Shown here in pieces: positions 1 through 7,894 of a stretch of 33,378 nt of DNA. Positions within the stretch are counted from its first letter, which is position 1. Each line of letters opens with the position of its first letter. Both the position numbers and the translations under genes were made by a program. Source of the DNA: Cellulosilyticum sp. Lineage in GTDB: Bacteria > Bacillota > Clostridia > Lachnospirales > Cellulosilyticaceae. The stretch lies in NCBI GenBank assembly GCA_015058045.1, contig SVDC01000043.1, positions 1-33,378 of the forward strand, written 5' to 3'. The notes under the pieces were generated by a model that was given only the letters and a program-made list of their open reading frames with translations, was not told the DNA's origin and did no database searches.

Positions 1-71
1 GCTATGTGCTTGGCACTATCAACCCGCACTCAGGACTTTCACCTGTTAGATTGCGCCCATGCTGGGCGCAC
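1..71 (-). mobile_element. Group II intron, class C, 5' end (partial)
   Basis: Read on the minus strand, the sequence starting at 71 is GTGCGCCCAGCATGGGCGCA, followed by AATCTAACAGGTGAAAGTCC. This matches the highly conserved 5' end of bacterial class C group II introns such as the Oceanobacillus intron (GUGYGCCC-RGCAUGGGYGCA, then GGUGARAGUCCC). Only about 70 nt of domain I are inside the window. The rest of the ribozyme and any intron-encoded reverse transcriptase would lie beyond position 1. The insertion point lies immediately after a terminator hairpin and T-tract, which is the known target preference of class C introns. Whether the element is intact cannot be judged from here. Confidence 0.85.
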
Positions 72-108
72 ATATAAAAGGGGCCATCGCACTACGCGAT
101 AACCCCTT
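72..108 (-). terminator. Intrinsic terminator, 5' exon of the intron
   Basis: On the minus strand, 108 to 78 form a 13-bp stem (AAGGGGTTATCGC paired with GCGATGGCCCCTT, two G-T wobbles) with the loop GTAGT. TTTTATAT follows and then the first base of the group II intron at 71. It would end transcripts from the mini-protein gene at 118-213 and perhaps the membrane protein at 290-724. Confidence 0.9.
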
Positions 109-117
109 CTATTCATT

Positions 118-213
118 CTATCCAAAAATCATAAATAAAATTGCTAATACTATAACTAGTAAAAAGCTGCCTATGCCGCTCACTATTCTCTTTTTCACAA
201 ATGCCATGCTCAT
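118..213 (-). CDS. 31-aa single-helix membrane mini-protein
   Basis: This small frame begins ATG AGC ATG GCA and ends TAG, giving 31 residues. An AGG-rich ribosome binding site (GTAGGTAGGAATAAAG) lies directly upstream. The product has a basic N-terminus (KKR at residues 7-9) followed by an uninterrupted hydrophobic stretch from about residue 10 to 31, the layout of a single-pass membrane peptide. The stop codon lies 9 bp before the terminator stem at 78-108, so the frame sits at the end of a transcript. The upstream membrane-protein gene ends 76 bp away and could share the transcript. I do not recognise a family. It could be a toxin-like peptide or a small membrane regulator, but nothing in the sequence shows which. 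The coding claim rests on the binding site, the helix pattern and the position. Confidence 0.55.
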   Translation of the reverse strand: MSMAFVKKRIVSGIGSFLLVIVLAILFMIFG

Positions 214-289
214 CTTTATTCCTACCTACAGTATGTTTCTTATTCTTACTATCTACTATATGCAGGATTGGCACGCATTGAAACTCATC

Positions 290-724
290 TTATAAGCCAC
301 GTTTTTTTACTTTAATATGTTTACGGTAATAGTTTACAAACTCTAACATTCCTCTAAAGAAAAGCCCCATGATCAATAATGTAAAAGTTAAAATAAACAT
401 TAAACTTGCCATTTGCTGTTCTTCCTGAATACTATTAGATAACGTAAAAATCATAATCCCTTGATATAAAATAGGGATAATATATGTACTGATAAGAAAC
501 AAACCACGTTTTGTAATCTCTTCTTCAATGAGTTTGTTTTCAATTAAGTAGAATACTAAAAATAGTACTGCTCCCCCTACTACATTGGCTGAAACAATGT
601 TTTCAACTCCCATCATAATACATAAACTCATAATTCCGTATTCTACATAATAAATACCTATACTCCAACTTAATGCCCAAAATAAGTGAATAAGTAGGGT
701 TGGTATACTGACTTTCTTATTCAT
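290..724 (-). CDS. Four-helix integral membrane protein, unknown
   Basis: The 144-aa product has four predicted membrane segments, at roughly residues 8-28, 45-66, 75-95 and 107-127. Loops are short and the C-terminal tail is basic (KHIKVKKRGL). The start codon has an AGGAG site about 10 nt upstream. No catalytic or transport motif is visible and I do not recognise the family. The next minus-strand gene upstream (784-1929) ends 59 bp away with no clear terminator between them, so the two may be co-transcribed. The function is unknown. Confidence 0.75.
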   Translation of the reverse strand: MNKKVSIPTLLIHLFWALSWSIGIYYVEYGIMSLCIMMGVENIVSANVVGGAVLFLVFYLIENKLIEEEITKRGLFLISTYIIPILYQGIMIFTLSNSIQEEQQMASLMFILTFTLLIMGLFFRGMLEFVNYYRKHIKVKKRGL

Positions 725-783
725 CCTTTTAATTCTCCTATACTTTTTAAGATTTTTTATGCTAATTGTGTGATGTCTATATT

Positions 784-1929
784 CTATAAAATCTCATATG
801 TTTCATCTACAGGAATGGCTATACCACTGGTACATAGATTTTCTAACTTACTGCCTTCTTTCATGGCTTGCTGTATGCAGTTTAATGAAGCACTGCATGA
901 AATAATACAATCTACTTGTTCTTTTTCGTAATACCCTGCACGAATCGTACGTTCTATAATGCTATGTATCCAGTCATAGGCTGTCAGTTGATGTTTAGAT
1001 ATTTCTATTTCTTTACCATCTCTTATGAAAATTGCACTGTCTAAATAAATCGCTTCGCTAAAAATGACTTCCGCAAAAACCTCTGGAATAAATGCAAGAA
1101 GCTCTTGTGCTAATGATGGGTTTGGACAAGCTTTAAGGATCTTTTTACTAATCTCATCATAAGCCTCTTGGCTACTACATTGTCTATACAGTAGTAAACT
1201 ACTTAATACAAATTGTTCCACTTCCTTTTTGCTAAGTGGATAAGGTTTATATGTACTTTCATCTTGAATTAAAACAAAGAATTGTTTTTCTGCATAATGC
1301 TCTGTTTCTATTTCCCAACTACGAGCGATTCTCTCTAAGATTCTTGTAAAAAGTGGATAAACCATCCCATTTACTCTGCATTCACAATGTACCTTCTCAG
1401 CAGCCTTGGAAGCATACATTTTAATAAAATAAACTCTTTTATTACCTAGGCGTTTAACTAATTCTTCACCCAATAGATTCCAATAATCTATAGCTTCTCT
1501 AGACTTTTTATTACCTTGTACTTTTACACTACTTTTATATAATTTGAATTGATTTTCTTGCTCTGGTAATTTGACAATGACTTCTTGACCTTCTACTGCC
1601 TTCAAAGCCTTTTGAAGCACTTCCAAAACAGATGATACAAATTGAATCGCTGCTACTTTTATTGCCTCATCACTGGTTGGCCCTGCACCTACCACAGACT
1701 CTATCATGTCTTCTTGAAATAGTGGATGCTTTAAAATAAAGGCAATCTGAGCAACTCCATTTTTAATCTGCATAATATGTGGCTCAATTTCTAAATGATC
1801 CTCTTCTATATAAAGTGATTGTCCTTCTACTCTACTTCCATCAATCATTTCACTTAACCACTGAATAACTTTGCCTTCAGGTGTTCTTACTACTTTGGTA
1901 TCCTGCTGCTTATTATCAAAAATGTTCAT
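784..1929 (-). CDS. Uncharacterised cytosolic protein, 381 aa
   Basis: The frame stays open to a TTG at 1986, but that TTG is part of a -35 box. The start at 1929 is chosen because AGGGGG lies 8-9 nt before it and the product then begins MNIFDNKQQD. The protein is soluble with no signal peptide or membrane helix, mixed alpha/beta in character, and has a C-terminal region with spaced cysteines (CIISCSASLNC). I do not recognise a domain and see no nucleotide-binding or catalytic motif. It may share a transcript with the membrane protein downstream. It is divergent from the SMI1-type gene at 2217. Confidence 0.75.
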   Translation of the reverse strand: MNIFDNKQQDTKVVRTPEGKVIQWLSEMIDGSRVEGQSLYIEEDHLEIEPHIMQIKNGVAQIAFILKHPLFQEDMIESVVGAGPTSDEAIKVAAIQFVSSVLEVLQKALKAVEGQEVIVKLPEQENQFKLYKSSVKVQGNKKSREAIDYWNLLGEELVKRLGNKRVYFIKMYASKAAEKVHCECRVNGMVYPLFTRILERIARSWEIETEHYAEKQFFVLIQDESTYKPYPLSKKEVEQFVLSSLLLYRQCSSQEAYDEISKKILKACPNPSLAQELLAFIPEVFAEVIFSEAIYLDSAIFIRDGKEIEISKHQLTAYDWIHSIIERTIRAGYYEKEQVDCIISCSASLNCIQQAMKEGSKLENLCTSGIAIPVDETYEIL

Positions 1930-1957
1930 ACTAGTCCCCCTGTATTGTACTAGCTTA

Positions 1958-1986
1958 AGCATAAATTTTTCAGTTAAAATTGTCAA
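1958..1986 (-). promoter_or_regulatory. Sigma-A promoter for the 784-1929 gene
   Basis: On the minus strand TTGACA (1986-1981) is separated by exactly 17 bp from TATGCT (1963-1958). The predicted transcription start lies about 20 nt before the chosen start codon at 1929. This placement supports 1929 over the upstream TTG. Confidence 0.6.
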
Positions 1987-2170
1987 TAGAATGTCATTTT
2001 CTAATCTATTATAATATTCACTTTAAGTTATATAGTAATTTACTGAATTTTGTTTACAATTTGTCAATTTTAGTAATTTTTTTAAATTTATATTCTAAAA
2101 TACACACTTTAATGGTAGAATAATCTTATATTTAATTTCGTTTTTAGATTTACTCATAACTTAGAGCTAT

Positions 2171-2184
2171 GGTTTAGTTAAACC
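2171..2184. promoter_or_regulatory. Inverted repeat upstream of the SUKH gene
   Basis: GGTTTA-GT-TAAACC is a perfect 6-bp inverted repeat with a 2-bp centre, 33 bp upstream of the start at 2217. It could be a regulator site for the SMI1-like gene or chance in AT-rich DNA. Confidence 0.3.
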
Positions 2185-2216
2185 AATCTACATTTAAACA
2201 AAGTGGGGTGTTTGTG

Positions 2217-2723
2217 ATGCATTTTAGTTTTCTAGAAGAAAAAATTGTTGATTGGATTCTTAATGATAAACAGGAGTTTAATTGGGAAAATGCCAAGGAT
2301 AAATTTTTACGCGTTAATACACTATCCTTAGATGAGATTTCACAACAAGAAAAAAGATTACTTTCCCTAGGTTACCAATTTCCTTCAGAATTAAAAACCT
2401 TTTGGACTGAAATTGGATGTGGCTATCTCTATCCTAATGATTTTGTAGATAATGGTTTAGAAAGACCTAAAACGATTCTAGACATTTACCTAAATGAGGG
2501 GGAGTGGGCAAATGTCAAAATAGATTGCAATATCATAGATAAAAGCGAGTTACCATTCTTTCTTATTTGCGATCTAGACTATATTACTATTGGTATTGAG
2601 GAAGGCAAAAACTTAGGTAAAATTTATCGCTTTGGCGTAGAAATTGCACCTAACTTAACAGATTTTATCCAACACATTATGCAAGATGTAACGTATTACA
2701 ATAAGCTTCTTACTGCAATATAA
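2217..2723 (+). CDS. SMI1/KNR4 (SUKH) family protein
   Basis: The product is about 168 aa. The ATG at 2217 is preferred because GTGGGGTG lies 6-7 nt upstream; in-frame GTG codons at 2208 and 2214 overlap that site. Residues about 35-70 (EISQQEKRLLSLGYQFPSEL, then KTFWTEIGCGYL) carry the SUKH signature: a helix ending in a Tyr-x-x-Pro-type turn, then a helix with a Gly-rich strand. In bacteria this superfamily often supplies immunity proteins to contact-dependent or secreted toxins, but it also occurs alone. No toxin gene lies beside it here, so immunity is only an inference. It is one of two plus-strand protein genes and ends 54 bp before a strong palindromic terminator. Confidence 0.8.
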   Translation: MHFSFLEEKIVDWILNDKQEFNWENAKDKFLRVNTLSLDEISQQEKRLLSLGYQFPSELKTFWTEIGCGYLYPNDFVDNGLERPKTILDIYLNEGEWANVKIDCNIIDKSELPFFLICDLDYITIGIEEGKNLGKIYRFGVEIAPNLTDFIQHIMQDVTYYNKLLTAI

Positions 2724-2777
2724 AATCTCCATACCATTTTCTATAATAAGATTATATCCTATTAAGTTTTTCCATAT

Positions 2778-2827
2778 TAAAAGGCATATAACATGAATGT
2801 ATATACATTCATGTTATATGCCTTTTA
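2778..2827. terminator. 50-bp perfect palindrome, two-way terminator
   Basis: Positions 2778-2827 are a perfect palindrome with no unpaired centre. The arms start TAAAAGGCATATAACATG and mirror exactly, so each strand carries a GGC-based stem followed by CCTTTTA. It lies between the convergent genes ending at 2723 (plus) and 2900 (minus). Confidence 0.85.
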
Positions 2828-2899
2828 GCTATATTCTACATTTTATGCACACTTTTTGTAAGTACTATAAGGTTTATCCACATCTTTTCCTCATGTTGT

Positions 2900-3211
2900 T
2901 TATTCTTCTCTACAGCTATCTTCTGTAAATGTCATATAGTATTGAAGTGCCTTCTGACACATATTTTCATTTTTTGTATTTAAGGTCAGATATGTTCGAT
3001 CTTTCTGGATTGCTCTCATTGCCTCAGTTAGTTCTTCTACTGTACGCATGCTATATAACCTTTTAGAAATAACTCCTGTTTCATACATGGCATCTGACAC
3101 TCTATGTATGTTCTTTAAATAATTATCTATCACTTTTTCTGGAATAGGCTTGCCCGATTTTTTAATTCGAGTATTTTGTAACCATCTTTTAAACGCTTCT
3201 CTTCTATCCAT
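2900..3211 (-). CDS. Small basic protein of unknown function, 103 aa
   Basis: The product is helical, charged and soluble, starting MDRREAFKRWLQNTRI. The pattern of residues 1-60 (a short amphipathic helix, a Pro-Glu-Lys turn, then YLKNIHRVSDAMYETG) recalls the small helical N-terminal modules in front of integrases and McrB-like proteins. The match is weak and no catalytic domain follows. The start codon has an exceptionally purine-rich site (GAGGAGGGGGATT), which may be sequestered by an upstream complement (3261-3271). The gene lies 67 bp downstream of the transglutaminase-domain gene on the same strand with no terminator between, so it is probably the last cistron of the MoxR operon. The function is unknown. 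Confidence 0.65.
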   Translation of the reverse strand: MDRREAFKRWLQNTRIKKSGKPIPEKVIDNYLKNIHRVSDAMYETGVISKRLYSMRTVEELTEAMRAIQKDRTYLTLNTKNENMCQKALQYYMTFTEDSCREE

Positions 3212-3216
3212 AAGTA

Positions 3217-3271
3217 AATCCCCCTCCTCGGCTTGTTTGTTTACTTTATATTTATTCTCTAAAGGAGGATT
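3217..3271 (-). promoter_or_regulatory. Possible Shine-Dalgarno-sequestering stem
   Basis: On the minus strand AATCCTCCTTT (3271-3261) can pair over 11 positions, with a few G-T wobbles, with the ribosome binding region of the 103-aa gene (AGGAGGGGGATT, 3228-3217). The loop is about 32 nt. Such a stem would hide the binding site until opened, for example by ribosomes finishing the upstream gene at 3279. This is inferred from base pairing only. Confidence 0.35.
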
Positions 3272-3278
3272 CTAGCAC

Positions 3279-5519
3279 CTATTTATTTTTTAATTTGAGT
3301 TTGAGTTTTTTATAATCTTTATATCCCTGTTTGATCTCTTCTAAATTCGCTAACCTATTGCCGTATTTATAGTCCTCATATAACTTTACTATTTTTAAAA
3401 TATCTATATCTTCTTCCTTCAACCTTATGGCATATTCAGATAGGGTTTCATGTTGCCGTCTTCCATTTTCCATATAGTCTAATAGCCATGATGTATGCCT
3501 CATTAAATTTTCAATCTGCCTTGGTGTTTTTGCAAATCTCCAACTCATTAGATAGCCTATTTCTTTTAACCGAATAAACCCACCTTTTAAAAAAAAGAAT
3601 AAGATAATAAACGTTAAAATTATCCCTCCAATTCTTAGAACATCTAATGACTTCCATTCCTCTTCATCCACTACTACTTCTTCTACTAACATCTCTGGTG
3701 TAGGATCAAAAGTCATCCAACCATATCCTGCAATATAAACCTCTACAAAGGCATGAGCATCTTTTTCTCTAACAATATAACGTCCTGTTTCTTCACTTTT
3801 CTCTGAAACTAGGTAGCCTGTTACATACTTCGCAGGTATTCCAATACTTCTACACATAAGCACCATACTACTAGCAAATTCTTGGCAAATGCCTTCTTTC
3901 TTTTCAAATAGAAATTCATAAATGCGGTCATTTTCTCCTATACTTTTACTATGCAATCGATAAGTGTATTGGTTTTTTAAATAGTTGCAAATAGCCTCTG
4001 CATTAAACCAGTCCGAGTGATTAGAGAAAGTAATGGTCTTTGTCAATGCTCTTAATGGTTCTTTTAGTTCTTCTGGTACCTGTGAGAAATTTTTCTTCGC
4101 GTTATTATACTGTACAGATGGTGTGTATGTTAAAAGTATCTTTGGTAATTCATCAAAATAGTATCCATACTCTATACGATTATTCGCTATCTTTTTATAA
4201 ATGCTTTTCCAAGTCATAACATTCATATTTCGTAAAAACATATATTCTCTACTGCCTTGTCTAGGTATATGATCATAATATTCTATCGTATACTGTCCTG
4301 GTTCCACTAACTGTTCCCCATGAAAATAACAGTTATTTATATTTTGATAGTAATAAATATTAGGCGATTGTTCATCTTTTATGTTAGTCACGCCATTAAC
4401 TGTAAAATAATTAACCTTATTAATAGGATTTTGAATAATGGTATATTGCTTCTTATGTGAAATACTTGCTTCATAGTTTGCAAGCTCTGTGTATTTAGGT
4501 AAAATGTGTTGATCTTTACTATTTTGGTAAGCAATCTCATCCAATAAACTTTTTATTTGACTATACTCTGCATATAAATATTGTGGCTTTAAAATAATAT
4601 AACTATCCAATACTTCATCTTTTGTGGGTATACTCCATTCTCCATTTTCATAATGACTGTATGCTATATCTCTTAAATATAATGGTTCTGAGGCACTCAC
4701 TTCAAATAAAACAGCATCTGATATTTCAAACTCATTATCAAGCCTTATTGCCCTTGGAACCTTACTTTGTAAGGTAACATTACCTGTAAAATTCCTAACA
4801 ACTTTTCTCATCCATCTTGCTCCTGGAAGCTCTGAATACTGAGGAATATTCATACCAATACCTAATGTTATGCTTAAGCAAATGACAAAGCTTACTAAAT
4901 ATCGTTTTGCTGACATATGATAAATAATCTTATGTTCTTTCTTAATAATATAAGTAAGTAATAAATAGGATACCAGCAATACACCTACCCCTAAAAGAAT
5001 CATACTTCTAGTTGTATGATTATCTCCCTCTCTTATGTACAAAACAAGACCGATTCCACCTACAACATACCAAAAGCTTGGAATCCACTCTCTAATATTT
5101 TCCTTTGCTATCTGCCAAGCTGTCTTTCCATAAATACATAGAAAAATAATGTAATCTACCAAAATAAGTGTTCCAATCTCATATTCTATATAACTGGAAT
5201 GTTGGTGTAATAATTGACTAAACCACTTTCCATAGCTTATATCTGATATATAAGCTCCCTGCTGAATAAAGAATATCCCCGCAGTTAATACCGTAATTGT
5301 AATAACACCCCATAATAAGTGTATTTCTCCTATTTCTTTGCCTTGTGTACAAACAAGTACTGTTTCTCCTAGCTTTATAAATACAATAATTGCTATAAAC
5401 GTCACAAGCCAGGTTATTAATATATCAAATTTTAAGAGTATCTGACCCAATAATGCACTGCAAAGTATCAATGTAAAGATATATGGCCACTTCTTAGGAT
5501 AATTTTTACATCTCCTCAT
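3279..5519 (-). CDS. Transglutaminase-like membrane protein (TgpA type)
   Basis: The 746-aa protein has about six N-terminal membrane helices (residues about 12-220), a long extracytoplasmic segment, a transglutaminase-core domain (about 505-610), one more helix (about 628-645) and a cytoplasmic C-terminal tail. The papain-like triad is visible as Cys545 (KEGICQEFAS), His589 (KDAHAFVEVY) and Asp605 (TFDPTP). This order is that of the DUF3488/TgpA proteins, which travel with MoxR and DUF58 genes. The catalytic domain should face outside, and the natural substrate of this family is not known. The gene overlaps the DUF58 gene by 14 bp, indicating translational coupling. A cell-envelope role is a family-based inference. 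Confidence 0.9.
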   Translation of the reverse strand: MRRCKNYPKKWPYIFTLILCSALLGQILLKFDILITWLVTFIAIIVFIKLGETVLVCTQGKEIGEIHLLWGVITITVLTAGIFFIQQGAYISDISYGKWFSQLLHQHSSYIEYEIGTLILVDYIIFLCIYGKTAWQIAKENIREWIPSFWYVVGGIGLVLYIREGDNHTTRSMILLGVGVLLVSYLLLTYIIKKEHKIIYHMSAKRYLVSFVICLSITLGIGMNIPQYSELPGARWMRKVVRNFTGNVTLQSKVPRAIRLDNEFEISDAVLFEVSASEPLYLRDIAYSHYENGEWSIPTKDEVLDSYIILKPQYLYAEYSQIKSLLDEIAYQNSKDQHILPKYTELANYEASISHKKQYTIIQNPINKVNYFTVNGVTNIKDEQSPNIYYYQNINNCYFHGEQLVEPGQYTIEYYDHIPRQGSREYMFLRNMNVMTWKSIYKKIANNRIEYGYYFDELPKILLTYTPSVQYNNAKKNFSQVPEELKEPLRALTKTITFSNHSDWFNAEAICNYLKNQYTYRLHSKSIGENDRIYEFLFEKKEGICQEFASSMVLMCRSIGIPAKYVTGYLVSEKSEETGRYIVREKDAHAFVEVYIAGYGWMTFDPTPEMLVEEVVVDEEEWKSLDVLRIGGIILTFIILFFFLKGGFIRLKEIGYLMSWRFAKTPRQIENLMRHTSWLLDYMENGRRQHETLSEYAIRLKEEDIDILKIVKLYEDYKYGNRLANLEEIKQGYKDYKKLKLKLKNK

Positions 5520-6834
5520 ACGCTTTGCCTCCTGTCATCCTATTCCATGCACTAATAGACTCTTCTGCCACTTCTCTTTTCTTAGATATTGAAGAATTTC
5601 TTTCTACTTCAGTTGGATCTAATAATACGATTTCATATTGATTAGTTACATACCACATAGGTAGACTTGTCTTTTCCATTAATCTCGAAGGTATTTCCTC
5701 CCCAGCCCAAATACACGGAATCCTTTTATTTGTGCTCTTCATTAACATGTACTCTTGCATTTCCTGAGTCCAATAACCTGAAACTAGAATCTTTATACCA
5801 CTGTACCTTTTTGCAATTTTTATAAGACTCTTGATGATTCTTCTTTGATGGACTGTTTGCTCTACATCCATGTAGTTATAATCTCCCAGTCTCATCTGTA
5901 ATTGTTGTAACTGTCCATATTCTTTAATCTTCATATATTGCCAATCTTGATTTTGATAGTAAGCCACTTGTACCTTTTGCTCTTGTTTTAAATAATACCC
6001 TACCAAAGAAATAAAAGTAGTCAAAATTTTATCTTGCGCAACTGCAGCTTCTTCATTATCCCTACTAGCTAAAAAAGGACTTAGCATTAGAAATATACTA
6101 TTCTTCTTTTCATTCTCTTGCTGTCTTTGTCTGACAAGAAACTCATCTCTATAGGCTGCAATTTTCCAGTGAATCAGTCTCTGACTATCACCTTGTACAT
6201 ATGGTCGTAATTCGTATCCCACTTCATCTCCCGCTATATCCAAGAGATCTTCTCCCCATGTTTTACGCTCATGCTCTACTATCTGCTCCAAAAACTCATT
6301 AAAAAGTTCTAAATGACTTATTTTTATTATCCTTGGAAGAATCTTGACCTGAACTTTAATGCTTGGAGTGACTTCTCTTTTAAAAAACGAAAAAAAGCTC
6401 CTAAGTACAATTTTCTCTATACCTATCTCTTCTAACCCACACAATCTCGCCCTATATAAAATTGTACAGGTCATCTGCTCTTTTCCAACAAGCATAAGCC
6501 CTCTTATTTTATCTTCATCTAAACTCATCCTCATTTTTTGTTGGGGTATAAGCTCCATATATGGGCTAGGAAGTAATGCTTCATTTATTAGCTTTACCCT
6601 TAACTCAAATGCCTCATCTCTTTGAACCATTTCTACCGAGGTGAGTTCAATCCTTACTTTTTTAGAGACTATAAAAAAATAGATTCCATCTATAATTATC
6701 ATTACAGTTACTAAAACTAAAATATCATTTGTCAATCTATTACTGATGATATAAGCGTATATGACTAGTAATACATAACCTAAAAACATAACTGAGTTAA
6801 TCGGGGGAGTTCGTTTTGATTTTAGCCACTTCAT
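5506..6834 (-). CDS. DUF58 domain protein
   Basis: The 442-aa product has two membrane helices near the N-terminus (about residues 15-33 and 38-56), an extended beta-rich middle, and the DUF58 signature at about 212-235 (ELRPYVQGDSQRLIHWKIAA, the usual Y-x-x-G-D-x-x-R-x-I-x-W). DUF58 proteins have a von Willebrand A-like fold and are almost always encoded next to a MoxR ATPase, which is thought to act on them as a chaperone. Here the start overlaps the MoxR stop by one base and the end overlaps the transglutaminase gene by 14 bp, so the three are translationally coupled. The molecular role is unproven in the family. Confidence 0.92.
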   Translation of the reverse strand: MKWLKSKRTPPINSVMFLGYVLLVIYAYIISNRLTNDILVLVTVMIIIDGIYFFIVSKKVRIELTSVEMVQRDEAFELRVKLINEALLPSPYMELIPQQKMRMSLDEDKIRGLMLVGKEQMTCTILYRARLCGLEEIGIEKIVLRSFFSFFKREVTPSIKVQVKILPRIIKISHLELFNEFLEQIVEHERKTWGEDLLDIAGDEVGYELRPYVQGDSQRLIHWKIAAYRDEFLVRQRQQENEKKNSIFLMLSPFLASRDNEEAAVAQDKILTTFISLVGYYLKQEQKVQVAYYQNQDWQYMKIKEYGQLQQLQMRLGDYNYMDVEQTVHQRRIIKSLIKIAKRYSGIKILVSGYWTQEMQEYMLMKSTNKRIPCIWAGEEIPSRLMEKTSLPMWYVTNQYEIVLLDPTEVERNSSISKKREVAEESISAWNRMTGGKAYEEM

Positions 6835-7766
6835 TACTCAAATACTGGCACTGTTAATGTTTCTAAAATAGAATTTAATAGTGCACTTACCTTTATATGT
6901 TTCCATTCTGCATGATCTGCTAAAATCATACGATGTCCTACCACTGGCAATAATACTTTATGTACATCATCTGGCAATGCATAAGAACGTCCTTGAAGCA
7001 GCGCATACCCCCTTGTTGCTTTTAGCAATGCAATTGTGCCCCTAGGACTTATTCCTGCTTGTACCATATCATGTCCTCTAATTGCTTCTGCAATATCAAT
7101 GATATAACGTTTAATTTCTTTACATACATATACTTCATTTAATGCCTCTTTTAAAAGCTTAACCTCTTGTAAGTTTACTACCGTTTCAAGGTGTTTTAAT
7201 GGATCCTTACCTTCAGATTGATCTAAAATCTTTTCCCACTCCTGACGACTTGGATAGTCTAACATAAGTTTCATAAAGAAACGATCTAACTGTGCTTCTG
7301 GTAGTGGATAAGTCCCATGATTTTCTACTGCATTTTCTGTCGCAATAACCATGAAAGGATTAGGCAGTTTTCTCACTACGCCTTCTACTGTTACCTGCCT
7401 TTCTTCCATTGCTTCTAATAAACTAGATTGGACTCTAGGTGAAGCTCTATTAATCTCATCTGCCAAAAGAAAATTACAAAAAGCCGTACCTTTTTTATAT
7501 TCCATTTCCCCAGTCTGCTTATTAAAAAGACAAAAACCAGTAATATCTGATGGCAAAATATCTGGTGTGAATTGTATCCTTTTAAAATCTCCCTCAATAC
7601 TTCTAGCTAGTGCTAATGCCAATTTTGTTTTACCCACTCCAGGATCTCCCTCCAATAAAACATGGCCATCACATAAATAACTCACTAGCATATAATTAAT
7701 AATTTCATCTCTACCTATAATAACCCGCTTTATATTTCCTACAATCTTTTCTACTATCTTCTCCAT
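6834..7766 (-). CDS. MoxR-family AAA+ ATPase
   Basis: The 310-aa cytosolic ATPase has a Walker A motif at 40-47 (GDPGVGKT), a Walker B motif around 100-104 (LLADE) followed by INRASP, and the sensor region IATENAVENHGTYPLPEAQL with the LDRFF arginine-finger segment, all typical of MoxR proteins. The length is normal for the group. MoxR proteins are thought to assemble or remodel partner complexes containing VWA/DUF58 proteins. The partner here would be the DUF58 protein encoded next, whose start overlaps this stop. The start codon has only a weak, distant GGGGGGAG site. A perfect -10 (TATAAT) lies about 40 bp upstream, making this the first gene of the operon. Confidence 0.95.
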   Translation of the reverse strand: MEKIVEKIVGNIKRVIIGRDEIINYMLVSYLCDGHVLLEGDPGVGKTKLALALARSIEGDFKRIQFTPDILPSDITGFCLFNKQTGEMEYKKGTAFCNFLLADEINRASPRVQSSLLEAMEERQVTVEGVVRKLPNPFMVIATENAVENHGTYPLPEAQLDRFFMKLMLDYPSRQEWEKILDQSEGKDPLKHLETVVNLQEVKLLKEALNEVYVCKEIKRYIIDIAEAIRGHDMVQAGISPRGTIALLKATRGYALLQGRSYALPDDVHKVLLPVVGHRMILADHAEWKHIKVSALLNSILETLTVPVFE

Positions 7767-7806
7767 CTCTGTCTCATCTCCCCCCTAGTCTAATATGATT
7801 ACTTTT

Positions 7807-7812
7807 ATTATA
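7807..7812 (-). promoter_or_regulatory. -10 element for the MoxR operon
   Basis: Minus-strand TATAAT (7812-7807), preceded by TGTG, lies about 41 bp before the MoxR start codon. No good -35 is seen at 16-18 bp, so the promoter may rely on the -10 region or an activator. Confidence 0.45.
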
Positions 7813-7894
7813 CACATTTTAAATTTATAAATCATAAAATCACTGATATCTCGTATGATATTTTAAAAACTTGTATACAGCAAACATATATTCT

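Noticed and set aside
59..295. Plus-strand open frame of 78 codons at the left edge
   Set aside because: It starts inside the intron, crosses the terminator stem and lies opposite the better supported mini-protein; no ribosome binding site.
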